Of a stretch of 64,000 nucleotides of DNA, positions 19,739 to 29,686 are shown piece by piece. The stretch comes from Cyclobacteriaceae bacterium (GTDB taxonomy: Bacteria > Bacteroidota > Bacteroidia > Cytophagales > Cyclobacteriaceae), in assembly GCA_019694875.1 (NCBI GenBank), contig JAIBBC010000001.1, positions 1,929,501-1,993,500 on the forward strand. Reading direction: 5' to 3'. Position numbers and translations under genes: made by a program. How positions within the stretch are numbered: position 1 is the stretch's first letter; each line of letters begins with the position of its first letter. A model generated the notes under the pieces. That model worked only from the letters and a program-made list of their open reading frames with translations, had not been told where the DNA came from and ran no database searches.

Positions 19739-20920
19739 ATGGAGTCACGACCGCAACTTTCTTTTGAAGATACATCCGTAGCGTTTTCGTATAAGTCGGA
19801 TGCCGAGCTAAAAAAAGCCAACTTTATTTTTTCACTTGTTAATCATCCCTCGGTTTCGAAGGTTGCCACCGGAGCAGTAAAATTTGCTTTTGCAGTGGGC
19901 CTTCCCGTAAAGGGATTGATCAAAACGACCGCCTTTGATCATTTCTGCGGAGGCGAAACAATTGATGAGGCAGCCGAAACCACGCGCAAGCTTGAGAGTT
20001 TTCACGTAGGAACGATCCTCGATTATTCGGTGGAAGGAGAGGAGACGGAAGAAGGATTCGAGCAAACTACTCGTGAAACAATTTTAACGATTGAGAAGGC
20101 GCATACCTCGAAGAACATTCCGTTTTGCGTGTTTAAGGTTACCGGCCTGGCTTCGTTTGCCTTGCTTGAAAAAATCCAGGCGAATGAAAAACTAAGCGTA
20201 ACGGAAGAAGCTGCATATGAAAAAATCAAAGAACGTGTGAATCGGATTTGCAGCAAGGCTGCCGAATATAAAATTCCGGTACTGATCGATGCTGAAGAGA
20301 CCTGGATCCAGGAACCGGTAGATGCGCTGGCGTATGCCATGATGGAAAAATACAATCGCACGGAAGCGATCGTGTTTAACACCTATCAGCTTTACCGCAC
20401 GGCATCTTTGCAAAATCTGAAGGATGCTCATGCCGTTGCCGATCGGAGCAACTATTACGTAGGCGCCAAGCTTGTGCGCGGAGCATATATGGAAAAAGAA
20501 CGTGCCCGTGCCGAGAAACTCGGCTACGAAAGCCCGATTCATCCTACCAAGGAAGCGACCGATGCTGCGTTCAACGAGGCTTTACAATTTTGTGTCGACA
20601 ACCGTGAGCGGATCGCAGTGATGTGCGGCTCACACAATGAATACAGCAATCTGCTGCTCGCGCAACTGATGGACAAACATGGCATCAGCCATAGCGACAA
20701 ACGCTTCTGGTTTGCCCAGCTTTATGGCATGAGCGACAATATTTCTTTTAACCTCGCGAAGGCCGGGTACAATGTTGCCAAATACGTACCGTACGGTCCC
20801 GTAAAATCAGTTATGCCGTATTTGCTCCGCAGAGCCGATGAGAATACCTCGGTTGCCGGACAAAGCAGCCGCGAGTTAATCCTGATCCGGAAAGAGCTGA
20901 AGAGGCGGAAAAAGGGATAG
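19739..20920 (+). CDS. Proline dehydrogenase
   Basis: This 393-residue monofunctional flavoenzyme oxidises proline to pyrroline-5-carboxylate. The (beta/alpha)8 PRODH domain has the characteristic motifs AKLVRGAYMEKERARA, GSHNEYSN, QLYGMSDNISFNLA, YVPYGPVKSVMPYLLRRADE and the following EN. FAD and substrate contacts include the two Arg of LLRRADEN. No DNA-binding or P5C dehydrogenase domain is fused, unlike PutA. Start ATG 19739 is chosen; a TTG five codons upstream overlaps a likely promoter element. Confidence 0.93.
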   Translation: MESRPQLSFEDTSVAFSYKSDAELKKANFIFSLVNHPSVSKVATGAVKFAFAVGLPVKGLIKTTAFDHFCGGETIDEAAETTRKLESFHVGTILDYSVEGEETEEGFEQTTRETILTIEKAHTSKNIPFCVFKVTGLASFALLEKIQANEKLSVTEEAAYEKIKERVNRICSKAAEYKIPVLIDAEETWIQEPVDALAYAMMEKYNRTEAIVFNTYQLYRTASLQNLKDAHAVADRSNYYVGAKLVRGAYMEKERARAEKLGYESPIHPTKEATDAAFNEALQFCVDNRERIAVMCGSHNEYSNLLLAQLMDKHGISHSDKRFWFAQLYGMSDNISFNLAKAGYNVAKYVPYGPVKSVMPYLLRRADENTSVAGQSSRELILIRKELKRRKKG

Positions 20921-20941
20921 GGAATTGATTTCCTTTTCTCT

Positions 20942-20949
20942 TATTTTTG
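20942..20949 (+). promoter_or_regulatory. Candidate -7 box for lysS
   Basis: TATTTTTG matches TAnnTTTG exactly and lies 19 nt before the lysS ATG. The nearest upstream TTG (20925-20927) is at a 14-nt spacing, shorter than the usual 19, so support is partial. Confidence 0.4.
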
Positions 20950-20968
20950 CTGATTAATTCATCAAAAA

Positions 20969-22699
20969 ATGCAGTTATCGGAACAGGAACTCGTTCGCAG
21001 ACAGGCTAAGGAAGAACTCGAAAAGCTGGGGATCAACCCATACCCGGCCGAGCTTTTTGAAGTAAACGCTTCGGCTGCCGAAATCCTCGAAAATTATGAG
21101 CGCCATAAAAGCGACTACCGGCAGATTTCGATTGCCGGAAGAGTGATGTCGAGAAACATCATGGGCTCAGCATCATTTGTCAAACTGCAGGATGAAACCG
21201 GCCGCATCCAGGCATATTTCAGAAGAGATGATCTTTGCCCGACTGACGACAAAACACTTTACAACACGGTATTCAAGAAGCTTCTTGATATCGGGGATAT
21301 TATTGGTGTGAAGGGTTATGGCTTCACCACCCAAACCGGTGAAATTTCCATTCACGTTACCGAATTCAAAATTCTTTCGAAGTCGTTACGGCCGTTGCCC
21401 ATCGTGAAAGAAACTACCGATGAGCAGGGCGTGGTGCACAAGCATGATGCGTTCAGCGATCCTGAACAACGTTACCGTATGCGGTATGTGGATATGATTG
21501 TGAACGCGGAAGTTCGCGATACATTCATTAAGCGCACGAAGCTTGTTAATTCCATGCGTAACTATCTGAACGATAAAGCTTACCTGGAAGTTGAAACTCC
21601 GATTCTGCAACCGTTGTACGGTGGCGCTGCTGCGAAGCCTTTCAAAACGCATCACAACTCCCTCGATATGACGCTGTATTTGCGTATTGCAAATGAGTTG
21701 TACCTGAAGCGTTTGATTGTTGGCGGATACAATGGCGTGTACGAGTTCTCAAAAGATTTCCGTAACGAGGGAATGTCACGCTTCCATAATCCTGAATTCA
21801 CGCAAGTTGAATTATACGTAGCGTATAAAGACTATTACTGGATGATGGATTTGGTGGAGGAGATGATTGAAAAAGTTGCTCTTGATCTTCACGGAACTAC
21901 CGTTGTTCAGGTGGGAACGAATTCGATTGACTTCAAACGTCCGTGGAAACGGTTCACCATGTTTGGTGCTATTCAGCATTTCACCGGAGTCGACATTTCT
22001 GCGATGGACGAAGCCGCGTTGCGCGAAACCTGCAAAAAATTAAATGTACCGGTCGATGAAACGATGGGCAAGGGCAAACTGATCGATGCCATCTTCGGTG
22101 AGAAATGTGAGCCGCTGCTGATTCAGCCGACCTTTATCATGGACTATCCGCTGGAGATGTCTCCGCTCGCGAAGAAGCACAGATCAATTCCCGGTTTGGT
22201 GGAACGCTTCGAAGCGATTTGTAACGGAAAAGAAATTTGTAACGCATTCTCAGAGCTAAATGATCCGATCGATCAGCGCAGACGTTTTGAAGAACAACTT
22301 GAGCTAGGCAAGCGTGGCGATGAAGAAGCGATGACGCTGGATGAAGATTTTTTGCGCGCACTTGAATTCGGAATGCCGCCTACGGCAGGCCTTGGCGTTG
22401 GTATTGACCGTCTTTCGATGATCATGACCAATCAGCCTTCAATCCAGGATGTGTTGTTTTTCCCGCAGATGAAGCCTGAGAAGCAGGGCGGAGGTTTTGC
22501 GATCGAAGATGCACAAGCGTTGGGTATTCGCGCAGATTTGTATCCTATCCTGCAGAAAATGGGAGTTCAGTCGGTTGAGCAATTGAAGTCGATGAAAGCA
22601 TCCAAATTGTTCAACGATGTATGCGGCATGCGCAAGAAGCTGAAACTTGAAAACGTGCCTAATCCTACCATGCAAGAAGTTGAAGGATGGCTGAAATAG
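20969..22699 (+). CDS. lysS: Lysyl-tRNA synthetase, class II, with C-terminal extension
   Basis: The 576-residue enzyme charges tRNA-Lys. The N-terminal OB anticodon-binding domain covers about residues 50-150 ([11 protein letters not shown]). The class II catalytic domain follows, with motif 1 around [20 protein letters not shown], motif 2 [19 protein letters not shown] and motif 3 [12 protein letters not shown]. coli-type enzymes end near residue 505 after the FFPQMKPE region; here about 70 further residues ([20 protein letters not shown] onward) form a helical extra domain seen in Bacteroidota LysS. The last 13 nt overlap the next gene. Confidence 0.97.
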   Translation: MQLSEQELVRRQAKEELEKLGINPYPAELFEVNASAAEILENYERHKSDYRQISIAGRVMSRNIMGSASFVKLQDETGRIQAYFRRDDLCPTDDKTLYNTVFKKLLDIGDIIGVKGYGFTTQTGEISIHVTEFKILSKSLRPLPIVKETTDEQGVVHKHDAFSDPEQRYRMRYVDMIVNAEVRDTFIKRTKLVNSMRNYLNDKAYLEVETPILQPLYGGAAAKPFKTHHNSLDMTLYLRIANELYLKRLIVGGYNGVYEFSKDFRNEGMSRFHNPEFTQVELYVAYKDYYWMMDLVEEMIEKVALDLHGTTVVQVGTNSIDFKRPWKRFTMFGAIQHFTGVDISAMDEAALRETCKKLNVPVDETMGKGKLIDAIFGEKCEPLLIQPTFIMDYPLEMSPLAKKHRSIPGLVERFEAICNGKEICNAFSELNDPIDQRRRFEEQLELGKRGDEEAMTLDEDFLRALEFGMPPTAGLGVGIDRLSMIMTNQPSIQDVLFFPQMKPEKQGGGFAIEDAQALGIRADLYPILQKMGVQSVEQLKSMKASKLFNDVCGMRKKLKLENVPNPTMQEVEGWLK

Positions 22700-23313
22700 A
22701 TTCGCTCATCGATTGGTTGCGGATTCGGCAGAAAAGCGTTCACAAGCTATTTAAGAAAAACAAGCTTCACGCCTTACCGCATCTTTCCGATCTGCAGTCG
22801 TTTTGTTACGATCCGGAACATTCAAAAAAATACCACAAGCACGTTAAACGTTTCCGGATCAACGCACCCGTTGAAAAAGTCTGGCAAACCTATAAAACGA
22901 TCAGTCCGCAGGATACATGGAACGGCCGCATGGTTTCATTCGGTGTTATGTATTCGCGTAAGGACAAACGACTTTCCTATCACGATGATCACTATACGGG
23001 CCTCGAACCCGGGCAGCTGATTTTTTTGAACCTTAACCTGTTTGTAAACCGCGCTCACCTGGCGGTTGGGCACGAAGTGGTTGCTGTTTATGAGGACCTG
23101 ATGCACATTAAAATCTGTTATGTGCAGAACGGGGCCTCGGTTGGTACGCAATTAATTCAGCTCAAAAAAGTAAGCGATGCTGAAACTGAAGTCATTCACG
23201 AAACCTGGTACACAAGCGGTTCCTGGTTCCGCGATAAGATTTTGTACCCGGTTTTCCATGAACGCGCGATCACAGAGTTCCATCAAAATGTGAAGCGAAA
23301 AGCGGAATTATAG
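22687..23313 (+). CDS. SRPBCC-like conserved protein
   Basis: This 208-residue cytosolic protein has no clear family name. A segment from about residue 56 ([20 protein letters not shown]) looks like the start of an SRPBCC/START ligand-binding fold. It is followed by alternating strands with [20 protein letters not shown] and [15 protein letters not shown], and a C-terminal helix, as that fold requires. It overlaps lysS by 13 nt, so its translation is probably coupled. Its stop codon directly abuts that of the convergent lptD. The fold assignment is inference; the ligand is unknown. Confidence 0.6.
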   Translation: MAEIDSLIDWLRIRQKSVHKLFKKNKLHALPHLSDLQSFCYDPEHSKKYHKHVKRFRINAPVEKVWQTYKTISPQDTWNGRMVSFGVMYSRKDKRLSYHDDHYTGLEPGQLIFLNLNLFVNRAHLAVGHEVVAVYEDLMHIKICYVQNGASVGTQLIQLKKVSDAETEVIHETWYTSGSWFRDKILYPVFHERAITEFHQNVKRKAEL

Positions 23314-26142
23314 ATTATCGAAGAAAGGCTTCCTGCGCTCAAGTTTCAAATCCTGCAAAACCGAAGCTTTCACCCGGATGGTGAAGTTGTAGGAAGTAAA
23401 ATATCCAAACGGGATCCAGTTAAGTGAAGCCGTCCAGCAATGCAAATCCCGGGTAAGGCTTACACTGGTTTGTGTGAAGGCTTTATTCTGAATGTCATAA
23501 CCCGAACTGAAATTAATTTTCCACGCCTGCGAGAGCGCCACGTCTCCCGAAAACTGGAGTGTCTGGTTGATGTTGTGTCGCTTGACAGTAGCGGTGGTTA
23601 AAATACTTCTGCTGTAGTTCAAGCTATAGTTTACGCGCAAACTCCACGGAATGTCAAAGTCGATGTATGAATTCGGGTCGTTGAGGAGGAATTGCTTTTC
23701 CTGTTCGGGCAAATCTGAATTGACAATTTTTTTCTGACTGGCTTGCTCGTTTTCGCGGGCCTTCGGGTTCAGGTTCGTGTTGATTGCGAGCGTGGCATTG
23801 GTAATCCGGCCGAGACTCCCATGTTTCCATGCGTAGTCGTCAATCCGTCTTTCGTAGGCCAGGTTATTTTCGGTCTTAAATCTCTTGTAATAGTAGGGAT
23901 CGATATTGGCGCTCAGGTTAATGGAGAACATTCCATTTAAAATGTTTGTGTTGGCCGATAGGCCGAAGTTTGCCAGCTTGAAAGAATCGGCCACGAGGTT
24001 GTATGATGAACTGATCGACAGGTTGTTGAGCAAGCTCACTTTACGGGCAACCGTATCCTTCTCGTTCATCACTTTCATTTCAACTGTATTTCCAACACCG
24101 AAGCCGATTGAACCGGCTTTCCCTGTATTCGATGCGCCATACACGAAACCTTCATGCCTTGCTTTATATAAGATTTTTCCGTTTTGGTTAATCTTCTGGA
24201 AGTAGTTATCATTTTTCGTGAAGTCGGGGGTGTAGCCGAATGAAATGGATGGGTTGATGGTATGGCGAATTGCTTTTACGCTACCTTTTTTGAAGGTGTA
24301 CATACCGTAAATACGTGTGTTAATACCCGTGCTGAACGAATAATTCGCAATGCGGTTAAATTCATGAATAGTATCAGCGGGTACCAGCGAGTTTGTACCG
24401 TTTTTCACATCATACTTCCAGTCGAGTTTTTCGAAGTACCACTTTTCCTCGTAACTGATAGAAGGTGATACGGTGAAAAACCGCAGCGCCTTAAACGAAT
24501 AGCTGATCGGCACGGTATGCCGGATTCCTTTCTTACCATTTTCAAACAGCGACCGGAAGTTGTTGGCGTTGAACGGAACAATATCCGTTTCAGACTTGCC
24601 GTTAACAAGTTTCACACCTTTGTTATTGGTCAGTCTGTTGCTGGCAGCCATGCTGTACCCGATTGAAAAATTATCAAGTTTGGTAGCCACGCCATCCTTG
24701 CGTTGAAACGGATATTGGTTTTGCATGTTAACCGTAAGGTTTGGCAGCTGCATATCAACTTGTTTCGTTACCAAATCCTGGTTATGGCTGATATTCATAC
24801 CCATCGTAAACGGAGTGTTCGGAAACCGCTGGCTGTAGGAGATATTCGAGCTCAGCTTTCTGGAAATGTTGCTGAGGCTGGTACTGTTCATATTGTTGTT
24901 ATAACCGTAATTAAGGTTGTTGTTTTGGTTATAGGTTGACGTTGCCATGTTCACCGAAGCCGAAAAACGTGCCGGTCCCTTCGACTGAGGGGTGTGCGTC
25001 CAGGCGAGGCTGTAGTCTTTGCGCTCGCTTTTGTCTTCAATGTTTTGGTTAACATTATTCTTGGAATAACTGAAGTTGAAATTACCGGTGTACTGGTACC
25101 GCTTGATGTAAGGAGCTTGTACATACAATGCATGACCACCTTTTGAATAAATATCACCGGTCAGGGCCAGTTTAAAATAATCATTGATGTCGAAGTAATA
25201 GCCACCCCGTCTCAGGTTAAAGCCCCGCAGGCGTTCTTCACCATAGGAAGGCACAATAATTCCTGACTTGCTTTCCCGCTGTGCAGGAAACATCCCGAAT
25301 AAAAATCCAATGGGCAAAGGAATATCATTGAATTCCATGTAAAATAGTCCGGAAACAATTTTGTCATTGGGAATCGCTTTTGTCTTTCTTGAACGAATGC
25401 GGAAGTGCGGGTGCTCGAGGTTACAGGTCGTATAGCTGTTGCGTAAGCTCAGTAATTCCCCTTTTTCATTTTTGAATACTGTCTCACCATGCAGATACCC
25501 CTCGCTCTGCTCGGTTACCACTTCGGTAATTCGGGCACGGCCTGATTTGAAGTTATAAAGGATGTCTTTCATCTCATACAACTGCGGCCCGTCTTTAAAC
25601 ACCGGAAAACCAACACGTCTGCCAAGAGAATCCCGCGTGCCGGTGGCGGCCATGGTGTGGTTAGCATAGTCGATCGTGATTTCATCTGCCTCCAGTTCGA
25701 TATTGCCGTAGACGATTTTTGCAGCTCCGTAGAGCTTCACAATCTGCCCGGCTTCTCCGGTTAACACGATGATCGAATCCTTGGCTTTATAATTGATAGT
25801 TGTCTCGATATCGCCTTTGGCTACTTTTTTGACACTATCGGAAGCATTTTTTAAGGTATCGGAAGGAATTTTTACGGTATCAGGCTTCGGTTGCCGGATT
25901 TGGGGAGTCCTTATCGGCCTTTCCGGGCGGTTTTGAGCCTGGGTCATGAAAGCCTGTGAGGTGAAAACAACCAGTAATGAGATGAATAAAAGAGGCCGCA
26001 CAATTGGGGAGTTGACTACCAGACGCTTCGGTTTTAGTGAAAAATTCACAACTTTGAGCAAAGTTATCGCAAATACTTTGAACATCGTAAGCACCCGGGG
26101 TATTATTAGAACAGATGCCTTAGCAATAACCTTGCTAAACAT
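23308..26142 (-). CDS. lptD: LPS-assembly outer-membrane protein LptD
   Basis: This protein of up to 944 residues has an OstA/LptA-like jellyroll domain (about residues 95-220: AKIVYGNIELEADEITIDYA, NHTMAATGTRDSLG) followed by a long barrel domain (IGFLFGMFPAQRESKSGIIV, GYYFDINDYFKLALTGDIYS). It inserts LPS into the outer leaflet with LptE. The ATG at 26142 leaves 48 residues before the hydrophobic export segment. An in-frame GTG at 26001 would start directly with RPLLFISLLVVFTSQAF, a classic signal peptide, so the true start may be there. Confidence 0.88.
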   Translation of the reverse strand: MFSKVIAKASVLIIPRVLTMFKVFAITLLKVVNFSLKPKRLVVNSPIVRPLLFISLLVVFTSQAFMTQAQNRPERPIRTPQIRQPKPDTVKIPSDTLKNASDSVKKVAKGDIETTINYKAKDSIIVLTGEAGQIVKLYGAAKIVYGNIELEADEITIDYANHTMAATGTRDSLGRRVGFPVFKDGPQLYEMKDILYNFKSGRARITEVVTEQSEGYLHGETVFKNEKGELLSLRNSYTTCNLEHPHFRIRSRKTKAIPNDKIVSGLFYMEFNDIPLPIGFLFGMFPAQRESKSGIIVPSYGEERLRGFNLRRGGYYFDINDYFKLALTGDIYSKGGHALYVQAPYIKRYQYTGNFNFSYSKNNVNQNIEDKSERKDYSLAWTHTPQSKGPARFSASVNMATSTYNQNNNLNYGYNNNMNSTSLSNISRKLSSNISYSQRFPNTPFTMGMNISHNQDLVTKQVDMQLPNLTVNMQNQYPFQRKDGVATKLDNFSIGYSMAASNRLTNNKGVKLVNGKSETDIVPFNANNFRSLFENGKKGIRHTVPISYSFKALRFFTVSPSISYEEKWYFEKLDWKYDVKNGTNSLVPADTIHEFNRIANYSFSTGINTRIYGMYTFKKGSVKAIRHTINPSISFGYTPDFTKNDNYFQKINQNGKILYKARHEGFVYGASNTGKAGSIGFGVGNTVEMKVMNEKDTVARKVSLLNNLSISSSYNLVADSFKLANFGLSANTNILNGMFSINLSANIDPYYYKRFKTENNLAYERRIDDYAWKHGSLGRITNATLAINTNLNPKARENEQASQKKIVNSDLPEQEKQFLLNDPNSYIDFDIPWSLRVNYSLNYSRSILTTATVKRHNINQTLQFSGDVALSQAWKINFSSGYDIQNKAFTQTSVSLTRDLHCWTASLNWIPFGYFTSYNFTIRVKASVLQDLKLERRKPFFDNL

Positions 26143-26166
26143 TCGATCCTCGCTAACGAAACAGGT

Positions 26167-26949
26167 ATGAAAAGAAGAGAATTTATACAGAAGTCGTCAG
26201 CCCTGGTGGCTTTACCCTTTCTGCCCTTATCCTTCGAACGGGAAAAATTCAAAATCCGCACGGTAGTACTTGATCCGGGACACGGAGGTAAAGACCCCGG
26301 CACCATCGGCAAATATTTGAAAGAAAAGGATGTTGTGTTGAAAATTGCCCTTCGGGTTGGCGAATACATCGAAAAGAATGTACCTGAGGTCAAGGTGGTA
26401 TACACACGCAAAACCGACAAGTTTATTGAATTGAGTGAACGTTCGGCCATTGCCATGCGCAATAAAGCCGACTTGTTTATTTCCATCCATGCAAATGCAA
26501 TCGCAAACCCGGCAACATACGGCACTGAAACGTGGGTGATGGGCTTACATAAATCAGAAGAGAATCTGGCCGTTGCGAAACGCGAGAACTCGGTGATTAT
26601 GTATGAGGACAATTATGAGCAGCACTACGAGGGGTTCGATAACAGCACGGAATCGATTATCATGATGTCGCTTATTCAAAACGCATACCTCGAGAGCAGC
26701 GTGAAGTTTGCGGATAAAATTGAAAAGCAATTCAAGAACAAGGCCGGTCGCCACAGTCGTGGAGTAAAGCAAGCCGGCTTTGTGGTGCTTTATAAAACTG
26801 CTACGCCCAGTGTATTGGTCGAATCCGGCTTCCTGAGCAATCAGGCAGAAGAAAAATTTCTGGGAACCGATAATGGTCAGGATTTGATAGCTTCGGGAAT
26901 CTACCGCGCTTTTAAAGAGTATAAAAGTGACGTAGAATCCATAAATTAG
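26167..26949 (+). CDS. N-acetylmuramoyl-L-alanine amidase (Amidase_3)
   Basis: The 260-residue enzyme cuts the amide bond between muramic acid and L-alanine in peptidoglycan. The zinc ligands of Amidase_3 are seen: H39 (LDPGHGGKDPG), E53 (LKEKD), H108 (SIHANA), with catalytic E219 (LVESGFLSN). The N-terminus MKRREFIQKSSALVALPFLP resembles a twin-arginine signal (KRREFIQK). No LysM or AMIN domain is present. It is divergent from lptD with a 24-nt gap (more if lptD starts later) and followed by an MCE protein, a common envelope cluster in this phylum. Confidence 0.93.
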   Translation: MKRREFIQKSSALVALPFLPLSFEREKFKIRTVVLDPGHGGKDPGTIGKYLKEKDVVLKIALRVGEYIEKNVPEVKVVYTRKTDKFIELSERSAIAMRNKADLFISIHANAIANPATYGTETWVMGLHKSEENLAVAKRENSVIMYEDNYEQHYEGFDNSTESIIMMSLIQNAYLESSVKFADKIEKQFKNKAGRHSRGVKQAGFVVLYKTATPSVLVESGFLSNQAEEKFLGTDNGQDLIASGIYRAFKEYKSDVESIN

Positions 26950-26972
26950 GAGCTTAATTACTCCTCGCAAAC

Positions 26973-27932
26973 ATGGGTATATCGAAAGAAGTAAAGGTGG
27001 GCCTGTTCATGGCGGTATCTCTCGTGCTGCTCTATTTTGGGTTCAATTTTTTGAAAGGGATCGATTTCTTTTCGTCCACCCATAGATATTACGCGGTTTA
27101 CAGCAACGTTGATAAGCTCATGCCGTCAAATCAGGTATTCATTAACGGCTATGCCGTTGGGCGGGTAAGTAAAATTCAATTTCAGCAGGCGAAAAACCGG
27201 GTGGTAGTTGAGATGGAAATTGATTCGGAAATCATCCTGGGTGATTCAACCATTGCGCTTTTAAATGGCGATATCCTGGGTACCAAATACATTCAGCTCA
27301 ATGTCGGCAGTATCGCTAATCCGATTCAGCCGAAAGACACACTTCGCTCCCAGGTTGCGAAAGGGATTGCTGATTTCCTCGCTGAAAATGCTGCGCCAGT
27401 AGCCGATAACCTGGAGGGTACCTTGCGCAAGCTGAATACTATTTTAGATAACCTCGCGGGCAACTCGGCCAAGCTTGACGCGATGTTTGATGAGTTTGGC
27501 AAGACTCCTAAAATTCTTAACAAGACACTTAACAACACAAACAGCAAAGTAGATGCCCTGGCCGACAATATTCAGGCGGTTACACTAAACATCAATGGTG
27601 TGTTAAGTGAATTAAAACCTACGCTCACAAACGTGAGAGTATTTTCTGATTCATTAAAGGCCCTGGAAATACAGTCTACGCTGAACCGTGCCAAGGATGC
27701 ATTGGGAAAACTGGATGCAGCAGTTTCAAAATTTGATCGCAAGGACAACACGCTGGGCAAGCTTATGAACGAAGACAGCTTGTATGTGAATTTAAACAAA
27801 ATGATTCTCGATCTGGATGTGCTGGCGAAGCACCTCAATGAAAATCCAAACCATTTCTTTGCACCGCTCGGAAAGAAGCGTGAAAAAATTCAGCGTGACC
27901 TGGAACGTCAGCGAAAAGAATCGCAGAAGTAA
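26973..27932 (+). CDS. MlaD/MCE-family lipid-transport protein
   Basis: The 319-residue protein has one N-terminal membrane helix (about residues 7-26, VGLFMAVSLVLLYFGFNFL) and an MCE domain (about 38-115: YYAVYSNVDKLMPSNQVFIN, GYAVGRVSKI, LLNGDILGTKYIQLNVG). A long helical region follows with repeated Asn/Leu-rich heptads. MCE proteins form periplasmic rings that shuttle phospholipids between membranes. The permease and ATPase partners are not in the window. It starts 23 nt after the amidase gene, so co-expression is likely. Confidence 0.88.
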   Translation: MGISKEVKVGLFMAVSLVLLYFGFNFLKGIDFFSSTHRYYAVYSNVDKLMPSNQVFINGYAVGRVSKIQFQQAKNRVVVEMEIDSEIILGDSTIALLNGDILGTKYIQLNVGSIANPIQPKDTLRSQVAKGIADFLAENAAPVADNLEGTLRKLNTILDNLAGNSAKLDAMFDEFGKTPKILNKTLNNTNSKVDALADNIQAVTLNINGVLSELKPTLTNVRVFSDSLKALEIQSTLNRAKDALGKLDAAVSKFDRKDNTLGKLMNEDSLYVNLNKMILDLDVLAKHLNENPNHFFAPLGKKREKIQRDLERQRKESQK

Positions 27933-27956
27933 ATTTCAAGTCTAACCCAACGTATT

Positions 27957-29591
27957 ATGCCGGAGAAGGATTTGGAGTTTAATAAGAACGAAGATCAGAA
28001 CAAGCAGCTTGTTTCGCAGCTTCAGGCGAAAGCCAAAAAAACCAAACTCGGTGGTGGCGAAAAGAAAATCGATGAACAACATCAGAAAGGTAAACTCACG
28101 GCACGTGAGCGTATCAGTTACCTCATCGACAAAGAAAGCGAGTTTTTAGAAATCGGATTGTTTGCCGGTGACGGCATGTATAAAGATGTTGGCGGTTGCC
28201 CGTCAGCAGGAGTGGTGTCGGGTATCGGCTATATTCATGGCCGGCAATGCGTGATTGTCGCGAATGATGCGACTGTAAAAGCCGGGGCGTGGTTCCCGAT
28301 CACGGCAAAGAAGAATCTCCGCGCCCAGGAGGTAGCGATGGAGAACCGGTTGCCGATCGTTTACCTGGTCGACAGTGCCGGAGTATTTCTTCCCATGCAG
28401 GATGAAATCTTTCCCGACAAAGAACACTTCGGGCGTCAATTCAGAAACAATGCAAAGATGTCGGCTATGGGCATTGTGCAGATTGCCGCCATCATGGGGA
28501 GCTGCGTGGCCGGTGGCGCGTACCTTCCGATCATGTCTGACGAAGCGATGATCGTTGACAAGACAGGCTCAATTTTCCTGGCCGGATCATACCTTGTAAA
28601 AGCTGCTATCGGTGAAGACATCGATAATGAAACGCTGGGTGGAGCAACAACACATTGCGAGATTTCAGGTGTAACGGATAACAAGTTTCCGAATGATCAG
28701 GCTTGCCTGGATTACATCCGGTCGTTGTTCAATAAGATGGGTCACTATGAAAAGGCGGGCTTTGATCGCATTGCATCAGCTTCGCCCAAAGAAGATCCAA
28801 AAAACATTTACGGTCTGATGCCCTCCGACCGGTCAAAACCTTACGACACACTCGAGATTATTAAATGCCTGGTTGATAATTCGGAATTTGATGAGTACAA
28901 AGCGCTTTACGGAAAGACATTGATTTGTGGCATCGCCCGGATTGATGGTTGGGCCGTTGGTATCGTGGCTAATCAGCGGAAGGTTGTCAAGAGCAAGAAA
29001 GGCGAGATGCAGATGGGTGGGGTAATTTATTCAGACTCTGCCGACAAGGCCGCCCGTTTTATTATGAACTGCAACCAGCGAAAAATTCCGTTGGTGTTTT
29101 TGCAGGACGTGAGCGGATTTATGGTGGGCAGCAAGGCTGAGCATGGCGGAATTATTAAGGATGGAGCGAAGATGGTGAATGCGATGGCCAACTCCACGGT
29201 GCCCAAGTTTACATTCATGATTGGTAATTCATACGGTGCCGGGAATTACGCCATGTGCGGAAAGGCCTACGATCCACGATTGATTTATGCATGGCCATCT
29301 GCCCAGATTGCCGTAATGAGCGGGGCTTCGGCCGCCAAAACACTTTTACAAATCCGTGTGGCTTCGCTGAAAGCACAGGGCAAAGAAATTACCAAAGAAG
29401 AAGAGGTTGCATTATTGAAAGAAATTACCGACCGCTACAACGACCAGTTGAGTCCATACTATGCGGCTTCCCGCATTTGGGTAGACGGGGTAATTGATCC
29501 TTTGTACACGCGTACAGTGATTTCAATGGGCATTGAGGCCGCCAATCACGCCCCCGTGGAGAAGTTCAATGTTGGTGTTATCCAAACATAA
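27957..29591 (+). CDS. Acyl-CoA carboxylase carboxyltransferase subunit, second type
   Basis: The 544-residue protein has two crotonase-like carboxyltransferase halves: [18 protein letters not shown] near the N-terminus, LVDSAGVFLPMQDEIFPDKE and GSCVAGGAYLPIMSDE in the first half. The second half has QDVSGFMVGSKAEHGGIIKD, GNSYGAGNYAMCGKAYDPR and IAVMSGASAAKTL. The latter motifs resemble methylcrotonyl-CoA or related branched acyl-CoA carboxylases more than propionyl-CoA carboxylase. It differs clearly from the subunit at 13561. No biotin carboxylase gene is nearby. It follows the MCE gene by 24 nt. Confidence 0.9.
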   Translation: MPEKDLEFNKNEDQNKQLVSQLQAKAKKTKLGGGEKKIDEQHQKGKLTARERISYLIDKESEFLEIGLFAGDGMYKDVGGCPSAGVVSGIGYIHGRQCVIVANDATVKAGAWFPITAKKNLRAQEVAMENRLPIVYLVDSAGVFLPMQDEIFPDKEHFGRQFRNNAKMSAMGIVQIAAIMGSCVAGGAYLPIMSDEAMIVDKTGSIFLAGSYLVKAAIGEDIDNETLGGATTHCEISGVTDNKFPNDQACLDYIRSLFNKMGHYEKAGFDRIASASPKEDPKNIYGLMPSDRSKPYDTLEIIKCLVDNSEFDEYKALYGKTLICGIARIDGWAVGIVANQRKVVKSKKGEMQMGGVIYSDSADKAARFIMNCNQRKIPLVFLQDVSGFMVGSKAEHGGIIKDGAKMVNAMANSTVPKFTFMIGNSYGAGNYAMCGKAYDPRLIYAWPSAQIAVMSGASAAKTLLQIRVASLKAQGKEITKEEEVALLKEITDRYNDQLSPYYAASRIWVDGVIDPLYTRTVISMGIEAANHAPVEKFNVGVIQT

Positions 29592-29686
29592 TGAATAAAG
29601 GATGAAATTTTTCAGCAGTATTAACGACTGCCCGAAAAAATTCCTGTTAATTATTTTTCATTTGATCATTTTTCTATTTTGCATTG

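Noticed and set aside
26167-26220. Twin-arginine signal peptide of the amidase as certain
   Set aside because: KRREFIQK looks like a Tat motif, but a clear AxA cleavage site is missing, so export route is left open.
29662-29681. TTG and TATTTTG before the SirB1-like gene as a promoter
   Set aside because: Spacing is only about 10 nt and the -7 box lacks one base of the consensus.
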